Source: a virus
IMG/VR virus record: IMGVR_UViG_3300042561_001110
Location: 1-42,083 of that record
Strand: one strand, 5' to 3'
DNA length: 42,083 nt
Position 1 is the stretch's first letter. Every line of letters begins with the position of its first letter. The notes under the pieces are model-generated. The model searched no databases and was not told where the DNA came from. It saw nothing but the letters and a program-made list of their open reading frames with translations. A program made the translations under genes and the position numbers. Positions 1 to 6,665 of the stretch are shown here, one piece after another.

Positions 1-127
1 CCCCTACCTCTCGGTCTCGAGCTGCGATGAGATCAACGCCGCCTGCGACAGGTTCTTAGCCTCCCGAGGAAAAAAGACAGGAAGAGATTACGCAAAACAC
101 ATCAACAAAAAGAATTATGACATCTAA
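1..127. repeat. Left copy of 127-bp terminal direct repeat
   Basis: Bases 1-127 are identical to 41957-42083. Positions 1-126 are the 3' part of the 87-residue gene that lies complete at 41820-42083, so this is not an independent truncated gene. The overlap means the sequence closes into a 41,956-bp circle. An overlap of exactly 127 is the usual maximum k-mer of common assemblers, so it most likely reflects circular or circularly permuted DNA rather than a true short terminal repeat. Confidence 0.95.
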
Positions 128-1145
128 TATACGACACAGCATGTTGCCGAAGCTGGCGGCTTGCCCGAAATTTACCCCGACTCCTGGCGATGCCGGTCCG
201 GCTGCCCAGCGGGGAACCGTAATGGACGAGGCTTTTCGATTGGGGTTGCAGGGCGACCGCACCAAGATCGACGCGCTGCCGGTGGAGGACCGACCAGCGG
301 TGGAGTGGGCGGTCGCCCTTATGGAGGACTACAAGCGGACGGGCACCATCGAGGCTCGGGAGGAATACTTGGCCATGCACACTCCAGGCATCGCCCATGT
401 CGGCACGGCGGATGCGCTTTGCGAGAAGCTGGGCTGGGTGGCAGATTTGAAGACAGGGGCCCTACGCGGATACATGGAACAGGTCGCAGCCTACTGCTAC
501 GCGATGATGCACAAGAACTTTGAGCAGGACTACGCTGCGCATGTGCTCTACTGCGACCAGCAGGTGGTGAAGAGCTACCGATTCACGCTGGAACAGGCGA
601 AGCAGATCGTGGAACGCATTATTGCGGAGGTCAATGACCCCGCAGCGGAGCCTCGGGCGTGTGACTATTGCGGATGGTGCGCCAATCAAAACACATGCCC
701 TGCCGTTGTGAAGCCTGTGGAGCAGGGGTTGGCGCTGGCAGCACAGCCAGTCACGAGCCTCGAAACGATCCTCGGCACCATCATGGATTCGCCCGAACGG
801 ATGGGGGAATTTTTCGCCCAATGGAAGATGGCCGAGAAGCTGGTGGCCGAGCCGGTGGAGAAATTCATGCGGGCTCGCCTGGAGACTGGCGCCGAGATAC
901 CCGGCTGGAAGCTCACCGATGTGAAGGGCCGCGAATATGTGGACATCGAGGGCATCGCTTGGGCCGTGAAGGAGGGGAACGCTCCGCTCGGGCAAGTCAT
1001 CGAGGTCATGGGCGGGAAGATGACCGGCACCAAATTCCGCGAGTGGGTCTCGGCGATGCTCGGGACGAACCCGCCGGAGGGTCTCATCCGCACCGGCACC
1101 AGCAGCAAACAACTTCGCCAGGTCAAAGTCACCAAGAGCAAATAA
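117..1145 (+). CDS. Cas4/RecB-like PD-(D/E)XK nuclease with Fe-S cysteines (DUF2800-like)
   Basis: This 342-residue protein looks like a phage recombination exonuclease of the PD-(D/E)XK superfamily. The core shows GTADAL with Asp99, then VADLKTG with Asp110 and Lys112, then a QVAAYCYA helix resembling the QxxxY motif of RecB/Cas4 nucleases. Cys16 (in LAACPKF) together with Cys182, Cys185, Cys188 and Cys194 matches the one-N-terminal plus C-terminal cysteine arrangement that binds a 4Fe-4S cluster in Cas4 and AddB proteins. The first residues resemble the SMLPKLAACP-type opening of DUF2800 phage proteins. The ATG overlaps the stop of the 87-residue gene by 10 bases across the circle junction. 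It sits between a Sak4-like ATPase and an SSB-like gene, which fits a phage recombination module processing DNA ends. The family assignment is from visible motifs; the activity is inferred. Confidence 0.8.
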   Translation: MTSNIRHSMLPKLAACPKFTPTPGDAGPAAQRGTVMDEAFRLGLQGDRTKIDALPVEDRPAVEWAVALMEDYKRTGTIEAREEYLAMHTPGIAHVGTADALCEKLGWVADLKTGALRGYMEQVAAYCYAMMHKNFEQDYAAHVLYCDQQVVKSYRFTLEQAKQIVERIIAEVNDPAAEPRACDYCGWCANQNTCPAVVKPVEQGLALAAQPVTSLETILGTIMDSPERMGEFFAQWKMAEKLVAEPVEKFMRARLETGAEIPGWKLTDVKGREYVDIEGIAWAVKEGNAPLGQVIEVMGGKMTGTKFREWVSAMLGTNPPEGLIRTGTSSKQLRQVKVTKSK

Positions 1146-1223
1146 TTTCTTCGCCAACCTGGTGAACACCGGGGGCAGGAGACAAGGGGGGCTGCGCATC
1201 CCAAAAAACGCAGACCAAACATT

Positions 1224-1730
1224 ATGCCTACATACCAAGCAAAAAAACCAGAAGCGCCGCAGAGCGGCAACAAATACCATGTCGAGCCGGGGGTCTATAA
1301 GTGTGAAGTTTTCACAGCAGAGGAGAAACGGAGTAAGAAGAAGCCGGACGGCTCGGGCGGAAACCCGATGATCGAATTGACTCTCAAGGTCATTCTGCCA
1401 GATGGCAAGACAGGGCCAGAGATCCGCGACTACCTTGTTTTCACCCCAAAGAGCGGATGGAAGATCGACGCCTTCCGTGCCTCCTCGGGCGAGGCAGTGC
1501 TCGAGGGCGATGCCGAACTCACCGCAGAGTCCTGCGAGACCCGCGAGGTGGTGGCCATGATCGGCGACAAGCCGGGGGATAAGGAAGGCATCTTCTGGAA
1601 CACCATCGAATACTACCTCCACGGCGAAGAGCGTGCCGAGTTCCTCTCGGGCAAGTCGGTAGCTCGACCTGTGGCCAAGCCTGCGGTGAAACCTGCGGCA
1701 GTCGCTGACGGTGACGACATCCCATTCTGA
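1224..1730 (+). CDS. Single-stranded DNA-binding-like protein with SSB acidic tail
   Basis: A 168-residue protein with a beta-rich body (residues 20-140) and a low-complexity Pro/Ala/Val/Lys linker (repeated VAKPAVKP-type units) that ends in DGDDIPF. The terminal DDIPF is the hallmark of bacterial SSB proteins, whose acidic tip recruits replication and repair partners. The body resembles DUF669-type phage proteins found beside Sak4 and RecB-like nucleases. It likely coats single-stranded DNA during phage replication and recombination. The 78-base gap before it contains purine-rich stretches. The SSB role rests on the tail, the length and the neighbours; no OB-fold alignment could be run. Confidence 0.72.
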   Translation: MPTYQAKKPEAPQSGNKYHVEPGVYKCEVFTAEEKRSKKKPDGSGGNPMIELTLKVILPDGKTGPEIRDYLVFTPKSGWKIDAFRASSGEAVLEGDAELTAESCETREVVAMIGDKPGDKEGIFWNTIEYYLHGEERAEFLSGKSVARPVAKPAVKPAAVADGDDIPF

Positions 1731-1732
1731 AT

Positions 1733-1960
1733 ATGAGAGGCGTTCTGGAATTCGATCTACCGCAAGACTCGGCAGAGATGCGTTACGCACAGGCAGGGCT
1801 CGACGCCCTGCTGCTGCTTAACGACCTAGACCAAGAGTGCCGGAGCCGTCTCAAGCACGGCGCCGGCGCGTTTGCCGACCTCGATGAGAGCACCATCGAG
1901 CGGGTCCGCGAGTGGGTGCGAGGCGAGTCGGTGCGCAGGAATCTGCCGGAGTTGGAATGA
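1733..1960 (+). CDS. Small conserved phage protein, early operon
   Basis: A 75-residue mostly helical acidic protein. It opens with LEFDLPQDSAEM followed by a helix and ends with a charged helix. Short proteins with an N-terminal FxLPE(D)xxE motif are common beside SSB and recombinase genes in phages, often described only as hypothetical. It starts two bases after the upstream stop, so it is co-translated with the SSB-like gene. No catalytic motif is visible and the function is unknown. Confidence 0.7.
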   Translation: MRGVLEFDLPQDSAEMRYAQAGLDALLLLNDLDQECRSRLKHGAGAFADLDESTIERVREWVRGESVRRNLPELE

Positions 1961-1963
1961 GGC

Positions 1964-2170
1964 ATGATCTGGAACCGGCCAGTCACAGCGGCGTGCAATT
2001 TCAATGCACGCCGCTGCATGTGCCTGAAGAAGAAACGCTACGACACAAAAGAAATGGCCGCCGCGCTCTTAGCAAGGCGGCTGGCCTCGGAGAAAAACCC
2101 ACCAGAATACCTGCGAGCCTACCACTGCATCGTGTGTAAGGGCTGGCACTTAACGAAACAGAAAAGATGA
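1964..2170 (+). CDS. Small Cys/His-rich putative zinc-binding protein
   Basis: A 68-residue basic protein. It has Cys residues near position 11 and 18-20 and a C-terminal CIVCKGWHLT motif, with a helical middle (KEMAAALLARRLAS). The paired Cys and the final CxxCxxWH suggest a small zinc ribbon of a kind common in phage early operons (CxxCGGWHLT type). It starts three bases after the preceding stop, and its own stop overlaps the next ATG as ATGA. The specific role is unknown; nucleic-acid binding is a reasonable guess. Confidence 0.7.
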   Translation: MIWNRPVTAACNFNARRCMCLKKKRYDTKEMAAALLARRLASEKNPPEYLRAYHCIVCKGWHLTKQKR

Positions 2171-2601
2171 GATTATTTATAGGAATAGACCCTGGCATCA
2201 ACGGCGGCATCGCATTCATCCCAAGCACTGGAAACCCTTGGGCGCACAAGATGCCTGAGACGGACAAGGATTTGATGGAGCTCCTGCGGGATTCCATCAA
2301 CATCGCCACGCCGAAAGCGCTCATCGAGCTGGTGCATTCCTCGCCGCAAATGGGTGTCAAGTCGGCGTTTACTTTTGGTGAGGGCTACGGCCGTTTGCAG
2401 ATGGCACTGACGGCGCTTGGCATCCCCTACGAGCGCATCAGGCCCGCCATGTGGCAGAAGGCGATGGGTTGCCTCACCAAAGGAGACAAGAATGTCTCGA
2501 AGAGCAGGGCGCAGGAGCTTTTCCCCTCTATAAAGGTCACGCATGCCATTGCAGATGCTCTCCTTATAGCCGAGCACAACCGCAGAACGGCGAAGGAATA
2601 G
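2167..2601 (+). CDS. RuvC-like Holliday junction resolvase
   Basis: A 144-residue RNase H-fold nuclease. It opens with FIGIDPGINGGIAFI, where Asp8 is the first acidic ligand. Glu54 lies in ALIELVHSS, and the helix HAIADALLIAEH supplies Asp130. These are spaced as in RuvC/phage resolvases. The segment SAFTFGEGYGRLQ and the IPYERIRPAMWQKAMG stretch match the family pattern (WQK before a Lys-rich loop). It probably resolves branched recombination or replication intermediates before packaging, acting as a dimer. It is coupled to the upstream gene by an ATGA overlap and sits between the SSB-like and helicase genes. Confidence 0.85.
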   Translation: MRLFIGIDPGINGGIAFIPSTGNPWAHKMPETDKDLMELLRDSINIATPKALIELVHSSPQMGVKSAFTFGEGYGRLQMALTALGIPYERIRPAMWQKAMGCLTKGDKNVSKSRAQELFPSIKVTHAIADALLIAEHNRRTAKE

Positions 2602-2603
2602 AA

Positions 2604-2858
2604 ATGCAACTCGAACTCTTCGGGAAACTTCCAAACGAGGAAAGGCATCGCTATTGGCGCAGCCGTCTCAAGCAATGGCCGTGCGAAGTTTTTGAATCGA
2701 GGCACCATCCAGACTCAAGCGGATGGGGCATGGCTGCGCAGGGCGGCAAGTTTGCCGACTGGCTCTACAAGGCCGGAGCCATGACTGAAATGGAATACCT
2801 ACGGTGGACGAAGTTTGATCGCCGGGTGCAACGCTGGGAACAGAAAAACAATTTTTAA
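2604..2858 (+). CDS. Small hypothetical protein before the helicase
   Basis: An 84-residue basic, Trp-rich protein (six Trp residues, for example RYWRSRLKQWP and the C-terminal VQRWEQKN). The ATG at 2604 follows the resolvase stop by two bases. The stop overlaps the helicase ATG as TAATG, so translation of the two is coupled. It contains a charged helix-loop-helix pattern but no motif that I recognise. Its position immediately before a replicative helicase gene suggests an accessory replication role, which is inference only. Confidence 0.65.
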   Translation: MQLELFGKLPNEERHRYWRSRLKQWPCEVFESRHHPDSSGWGMAAQGGKFADWLYKAGAMTEMEYLRWTKFDRRVQRWEQKNNF

Positions 2859-4372
2859 TGCAATACCCTGAGAAAGAAAGCGCCGTCGTCGGCTATATTA
2901 GTGTCGCTGGATTCGCCGGCGTGCCGAAGTCGGCGGTCGTGGAGCCGGAGGCGTTCAGCTCAACGCTGAATGGGCTTTACTACGCCGCTGCGCACCGGCT
3001 TCATCACGCTGGCAAAGCGGTGGTGGGCACGACGATCCTCGAGGCCATCGAGCGGGAGCCGTATTGGCTAAGGCTCGCCGAGGCCGAGGCGAAGGCCGCC
3101 GGGATGGTCTCATGGAAGGATGGCGTGGTCCTGGCAGATACCTCGCTGGCATTCAACCCAGCGGGCGGCGCCATCATTGCCGAATACCTTGCCGACATTT
3201 CCTCAGCCTCGAATACCCGCAAAGCAACCCGAATAGGCCGGAATCTGGCAGATGGCAGCATGCCTGTGGCCGAGGCGCTCGAGGAACTGAAACTCCTGGC
3301 AAAGCCGAAGTCGGCCATGGTCGGCGTGGAGATGCATACTTTCGAGCAGCTCTGGGAATACAAGGCGGAAGACGATTCCAGCACCTTGGTGGGGAACCGT
3401 TGGCTGTGCCGTGGTGGTCAACTTCTGCTTCTCGGGCAGTCGGGCATCGGCAAATCCTCCTACACACTCCAACAGGCGATGACCTGGGCGCTGGGCATGC
3501 CGTTCTTTGGAATGAAGCCGAAGCACAAGCTCAAGTGCCTGATCGTGCAGGCTGAGAACGACATGGGCGACATGGCCGAGGTAGTGCAAGGCGTGATGTC
3601 CTATGTCGTCGCGCAAAGCAAGATGACGCAGCGCGAGGCGGTGGATATCCTGCGAGAGAATGTCATCGTGGCGCGGGTTACAGCACAGACCGGCGAGGCA
3701 TTTATCGAGGTCATCCGCGAGTTGCTTGTGAAACACGGTCCGTTCGATCTGGTGTATGGGGATCCGTTGCTCTCATACATAGGCGACGACATTTCCCAGC
3801 AGGCTGTGGCATCGCACTTCCTGCGCGAGCTGTGCAACCCGCTGGCCTTCGAGCATGGCTTCGCATGGGTATGGAGCCACCACACCGGCAAGCCCCAATC
3901 GGACAGCAAGAGCCGGGCGCATTGGAACGCAAACGACTACGCATACATTGGCCTCGGCTCATCGGAGCTAACGAACTGGGCACGCGCTATCTGTGTGCTT
4001 CAGACGACCAAGCACGAAGGAATTTTCAAAATTCTCCTGGCGAAGCGTGGCAACCGTGCTGCTGTAGTAGACGAACACGGCCACCCGACCACGGACATCA
4101 TCATCAAGCACGCCGACAAGGGACTACACTGGGAAGTCGCAGAACTCCCCGAAGAGACCCAAGAAGAGGGCAAGCCGCAGGGCAAGTCGGGACGCACGCC
4201 GAAGATCGGACCACTCCAAGAGGCCGAGATCATTGCCAAGCATGCGATATGGCCGGATGGCGCCCGTGGATTCTACGGCGAGATGATAGCCAAATACGGC
4301 GTCTCCCGAGACACCATCGAGCGCATACTTAGGCGCTCCAAGAACTCAACCCAAACCCAAAAAGCAGCATGA
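2858..4372 (+). CDS. RepA/DnaB-like replicative helicase (AAA_25-type ATPase)
   Basis: A 504-residue protein with a RecA-like ATPase core. The Walker A motif is LLGQSGIGKSS with Lys199, and the Walker B region is DLVYGDPLL with Asp302. The segment after Walker A (MPFFGMKP...LIVQAEND) is typical of RepA-type hexameric helicases, where the E in QAEND acts as the catalytic glutamate. Residues 1-70 resemble the helical N-terminal domain of DnaB (ESAVVGYISVAG...), and the C-terminus has a helix-turn-helix-like DGARGFYGEMIAKYGVSRDTIERIL segment. It probably unwinds phage DNA at the adjacent iteron array, which starts eight bases after its stop. ATG overlaps the upstream stop by one base. Confidence 0.85.
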   Translation: MQYPEKESAVVGYISVAGFAGVPKSAVVEPEAFSSTLNGLYYAAAHRLHHAGKAVVGTTILEAIEREPYWLRLAEAEAKAAGMVSWKDGVVLADTSLAFNPAGGAIIAEYLADISSASNTRKATRIGRNLADGSMPVAEALEELKLLAKPKSAMVGVEMHTFEQLWEYKAEDDSSTLVGNRWLCRGGQLLLLGQSGIGKSSYTLQQAMTWALGMPFFGMKPKHKLKCLIVQAENDMGDMAEVVQGVMSYVVAQSKMTQREAVDILRENVIVARVTAQTGEAFIEVIRELLVKHGPFDLVYGDPLLSYIGDDISQQAVASHFLRELCNPLAFEHGFAWVWSHHTGKPQSDSKSRAHWNANDYAYIGLGSSELTNWARAICVLQTTKHEGIFKILLAKRGNRAAVVDEHGHPTTDIIIKHADKGLHWEVAELPEETQEEGKPQGKSGRTPKIGPLQEAEIIAKHAIWPDGARGFYGEMIAKYGVSRDTIERILRRSKNSTQTQKAA

Positions 4373-4566
4373 AAACAAGTGCCGCAAAACTACCGCAGAA
4401 TTACCGCAAAATAGAAATTATGCGGCACAGGATGACTGCCGCAAAATTAGTGCCGCATAATCCCCCCTTAAAGGGGGGGAATTATTCTGCGGCACTTAAT
4501 TTTTCGGCGTCGTCATTTCCGTCCTGTATTTGCCGCAAAATAGATTTGTGCGGTAGCACACTATGA
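4369..4566 (+). CDS. Doubtful 65-residue ORF across the iteron array
   Basis: An ATG overlaps the helicase stop as ATGA, and an open frame runs through the whole repeat array. Because the DNA is repetitive, the predicted peptide repeats AAKLPQN/AAKLVPHN-like segments. The lack of a recognisable fold and the strong repeat structure suggest the DNA, not the peptide, is under selection. It could still be translated as a by-product of coupling. Confidence 0.25.
   Translation: MKTSAAKLPQNYRKIEIMRHRMTAAKLVPHNPPLKGGNYSAALNFSASSFPSCICRKIDLCGSTL
4380..4554. other. Candidate replication origin: iteron-like TGCCGCAAAATTA repeats
   Basis: About nine copies of a 12-13-bp unit lie in 175 bases. Direct copies start at 4380, 4391, 4402 (exactly 11 bases apart, one helical turn), 4437, 4451 and 4531. 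Inverted copies of TGCGGCA/TGCGGTA lie at about 4417-4428, 4483-4495 and 4547-4554. Consensus is T(G/A)CCGCAAAATTA. The array sits directly downstream of a RepA-like helicase gene, the arrangement expected for an iteron origin bound by an initiator. The initiator has not been identified; the helicase itself or the HTH protein at 4817 are candidates. Confidence 0.65.
4450..4495. repeat. Large imperfect inverted repeat within the candidate origin
   Basis: GTGCCGCA at 4450-4457 and TGCGGCAC at 4488-4495 are exact complements. Between them a run of six C faces a run of seven G around a TTAAA centre, flanked by ATAAT/ATTAT. The whole could form a cruciform or RNA hairpin embedded in the iteron array. 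It may be an origin structure, or it may stop early transcription passing through; there is no T-run directly after the stem. Confidence 0.6.
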
Positions 4567-4820
4567 ACACCCCCAAAAAACAACACGACCCATACATCAC
4601 CTGCCAAGCCTGCGGCCGCGAATGGCAAGACCACCCAGGCATCACCCACACCTGCCGACTCGCCACCGATCTGGCGACCTACCTCCGCTGGGCCCTCGAT
4701 CATGTCGAGCCGCCCGAATACTCCCGCGACATCGGCGAGCAGGAAGTCTACTGGCAATCCGTCGAGGAAGCCCGACGCCTCGTCGTCGAGGCAAGCAATT
4801 GGAAAGCACGCACCCTATGA
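4563..4820 (+). CDS. Small CxxC zinc-finger-like protein
   Basis: An 85-residue protein with TCQACGREW near residue 13 and a later HTCRLATDL segment, giving a possible Cys3His zinc site. The rest is an acidic helix rich in Glu (GEQEVYWQSVEEARRLV). It starts just after the iteron array and overlaps the next gene as ATGA. No family is recognised. A DNA- or protein-binding role near the origin is possible but unproven. Confidence 0.65.
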   Translation: MNTPKKQHDPYITCQACGREWQDHPGITHTCRLATDLATYLRWALDHVEPPEYSRDIGEQEVYWQSVEEARRLVVEASNWKARTL

Positions 4821-5602
4821 AACCCAAACGATCCGCCAAACCCGAAACAAAGCACAGCATCGCCACCAAGCTGGCCACCGAATTCCAAGTCAGCGTCCAG
4901 ACAGCCACTCAATGGTTCGATGCCGGTTGTCCGATGGATTACGAAGAAGCGAAGGAATGGAAGCTACAACGCCAAGCAGAGGCCGCAATCAAGTCAGAGG
5001 GTAGACAGCCCAGCCGCATAGAAAAAGCCCTACAACAGGCCAAAGCGTGCGAAGAAACGGTGAATTGGGAAGCGATGAGCAGTCAGTTCCGCCAGATGTG
5101 CGATATCGTGGCCGAGTTTTTCCTGATGGGCATGACGGTTACAACCATCAACACCAAGCTCGGTGTCGCCGTGCCTGTCATCAATCGCATCATAGCTAAC
5201 CATCCCGATACCAAAGAGAAGGAAGCTCAAGCCCGCACCAATCGCCTTCGAGAGATCGCCAGGCTGTCATCCGATGCACTGGTTGACATGCTCGGGAACC
5301 CCATGCAACTCGCCAAGATGAAGCCCGCCGAGCTCAACTTCATCCTCGGCACAGCTCAAGACAAGCTCAGAGACTCCGAAGGTGCAGCGCAGCTCACCAT
5401 CAGTATTCACAACAAGATCAATGCTTTGTCATTTGAAGAGCTCATCAACTCCATCCCCAAACAAGTTGATGCCATCGATGGCGAATATGAGTTCGAGACC
5501 CCGTCGGGAACCAGTAGTAGTGTGAGCGCCGCCGTTTCAAAACCTCCGCTCAGTCTCAATAAGAGCACCGAAAACGAGCCCAAATCTGACGCATCCGAGT
5601 AA
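4817..5602 (+). CDS. Helix-turn-helix DNA-binding protein, candidate small terminase subunit
   Basis: A 261-residue protein. Residues 12-45 form an HTH-like segment (IATKLATEFQVSVQTATQWFDAGCP), similar to Nu1/terminase small subunit and excisionase helices. A second HTH-like unit is MGMTVTTINTKLGVAVPVINRIIANHP. The middle is charged and helical, and the last 40 residues are low-complexity Ser/Thr. It could be the small terminase that recognises packaging sites, because it lies a few small genes upstream of the large terminase and next to a poly-G tract. It could equally be an origin-binding protein acting on the iterons upstream. The ATG at 4817 was chosen because the frame upstream overlaps the previous gene. 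Confidence 0.6.
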   Translation: MKPKRSAKPETKHSIATKLATEFQVSVQTATQWFDAGCPMDYEEAKEWKLQRQAEAAIKSEGRQPSRIEKALQQAKACEETVNWEAMSSQFRQMCDIVAEFFLMGMTVTTINTKLGVAVPVINRIIANHPDTKEKEAQARTNRLREIARLSSDALVDMLGNPMQLAKMKPAELNFILGTAQDKLRDSEGAAQLTISIHNKINALSFEELINSIPKQVDAIDGEYEFETPSGTSSSVSAAVSKPPLSLNKSTENEPKSDASE

Positions 5603-5747
5603 GTCATTGCAAATCAACCCAAGCTAACTATCTATTTTAGGTGTTATCAGAAGTTATCAACCAATAATCGCCCGACAGGGGGGGGAGGGGGGTCGGTCCG
5701 CTGGCTCCGCAAAATTACCCCCACTGGTCCAGCCCCCGAAAAATTTT
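5603..5747. other. Non-coding stretch with poly-G tract, possible packaging or regulatory site
   Basis: This 145-base gap holds two GTTATCA repeats (around 5642-5661), an eight-G run, one A, then six G (about 5680-5694), and a GTCGGTCCGC segment. It is the only sizeable non-coding gap between the origin and the terminase gene. Its place beside the putative small and large terminase genes makes a cos or pac site possible. No RNA gene or convincing promoter is visible. Confidence 0.35.
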
Positions 5748-6026
5748 ATGAAAAAAACCCAATCGAACAAGCAAGAACCAAAACAAGATCAAGCGCCTAT
5801 GCCTCCTGAGTGGCCGAGGATGGGCAAGGCCGCGCCTGGGAGACAGCCGCAGAACCCCCGTGTGTTGCGGGTAGACCTCGACGGCGAGGTGGTGAATGTG
5901 CAAGTGCGGTCGAATACCTTCTACCGGGCGAACGAGCCGGTCTTGGTGGGAGTGGACGCCGGAGGTGCGTTGGTAGCTGTGAAGCCAAAGATGAACCCGC
6001 TGTTGCATGGGGGGTATGAGGGATGA
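5748..6026 (+). CDS. Hypothetical small protein upstream of terminase
   Basis: A 92-residue protein. The first 35 residues are Lys/Gln/Pro-rich and probably disordered (KKTQSNKQEPKQDQ). The remainder is a short beta-rich domain (RVLRVDLDGEVVNVQVRSNTFYR). No Shine-Dalgarno sequence is evident before the ATG. It overlaps the next gene as ATGA. No family is recognised. Confidence 0.6.
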   Translation: MKKTQSNKQEPKQDQAPMPPEWPRMGKAAPGRQPQNPRVLRVDLDGEVVNVQVRSNTFYRANEPVLVGVDAGGALVAVKPKMNPLLHGGYEG

Positions 6027-6205
6027 GCGCCGAAAAGCACAGCGCCATGCTCGGCCAGATAGCCTGCTTGGTTGAGGAGTTCTGCACCGCAGAAGAAACC
6101 ACATTACAAGGCGTGGCGCATCTCATGGCCAGGTATTTCGACCTGCGAGCCAAGCAGGCATGGGACTTTGTTGATCAGTTAAAAGAGGAGGCCAACGATG
6201 AGTGA
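6023..6205 (+). CDS. Hypothetical small helical protein
   Basis: A 60-residue mostly alpha-helical acidic protein (AEKHSAMLGQIACLVEEF, then KQAWDFVDQLKEEAN). Its ATG overlaps the upstream stop and its last eight bases overlap the next gene, so the three small genes before the terminase form a translationally coupled string. No motif is recognised. Confidence 0.6.
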   Translation: MSAEKHSAMLGQIACLVEEFCTAEETTLQGVAHLMARYFDLRAKQAWDFVDQLKEEANDE

Positions 6206-6665
6206 TACGCCTGAGACGGACGCGCTGTATGCGCAAATGCTGGCCGAGAACCCCGGCAATCTCATCTATTTGGAGGAGATGCTGGAACTGGCTTGCAGAT
6301 TGGAACGCGAGCGAGCCTCGGCGATAAGGAAAATCCAACGGCAAGCAGAGCGCATCCGCCAATTGGAAGGAACCACAAACCACGCCGGAGGCACGCCTCT
6401 TTCGATTGCTTTAAGAGAACGCGACCAGGCAAGGGCCGATGCGGCTGCGCTGGCGGACAAATTGTCCGGATTGGAACTTCGTTCGACTGAGGAGCTAGCG
6501 AGGCTGGAGCAAGAACGCAACGAGGCTTTGGCTCAAATCAAAGAGCTAATGTATATCGGGGAACGCGCTATTGCGTTGGCTGAAATAGATTTCGAAAACG
6601 ACAAATTTGGCGTCGTTTCTGAACTTCGAGATGGGTTGGAGCGGATCAAGGAGGGCGCGAAATGA
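6198..6665 (+). CDS. Coiled-coil protein upstream of the large terminase
   Basis: A 155-residue, highly charged protein. Long heptad-like helices cover residues 20-60 (ELACRLERERASAIRKIQRQ) and 70-130 (ALRERDQARADAAALADKLS and onward), so a coiled-coil dimer is likely. It overlaps the terminase ATG as ATGA. Coiled-coil proteins with an N-terminal SDTPETDA motif are frequent in phage genomes and have no defined role. It may be an accessory packaging protein, but nothing in the sequence proves that. Confidence 0.6.
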   Translation: MSDTPETDALYAQMLAENPGNLIYLEEMLELACRLERERASAIRKIQRQAERIRQLEGTTNHAGGTPLSIALRERDQARADAAALADKLSGLELRSTEELARLEQERNEALAQIKELMYIGERAIALAEIDFENDKFGVVSELRDGLERIKEGAK

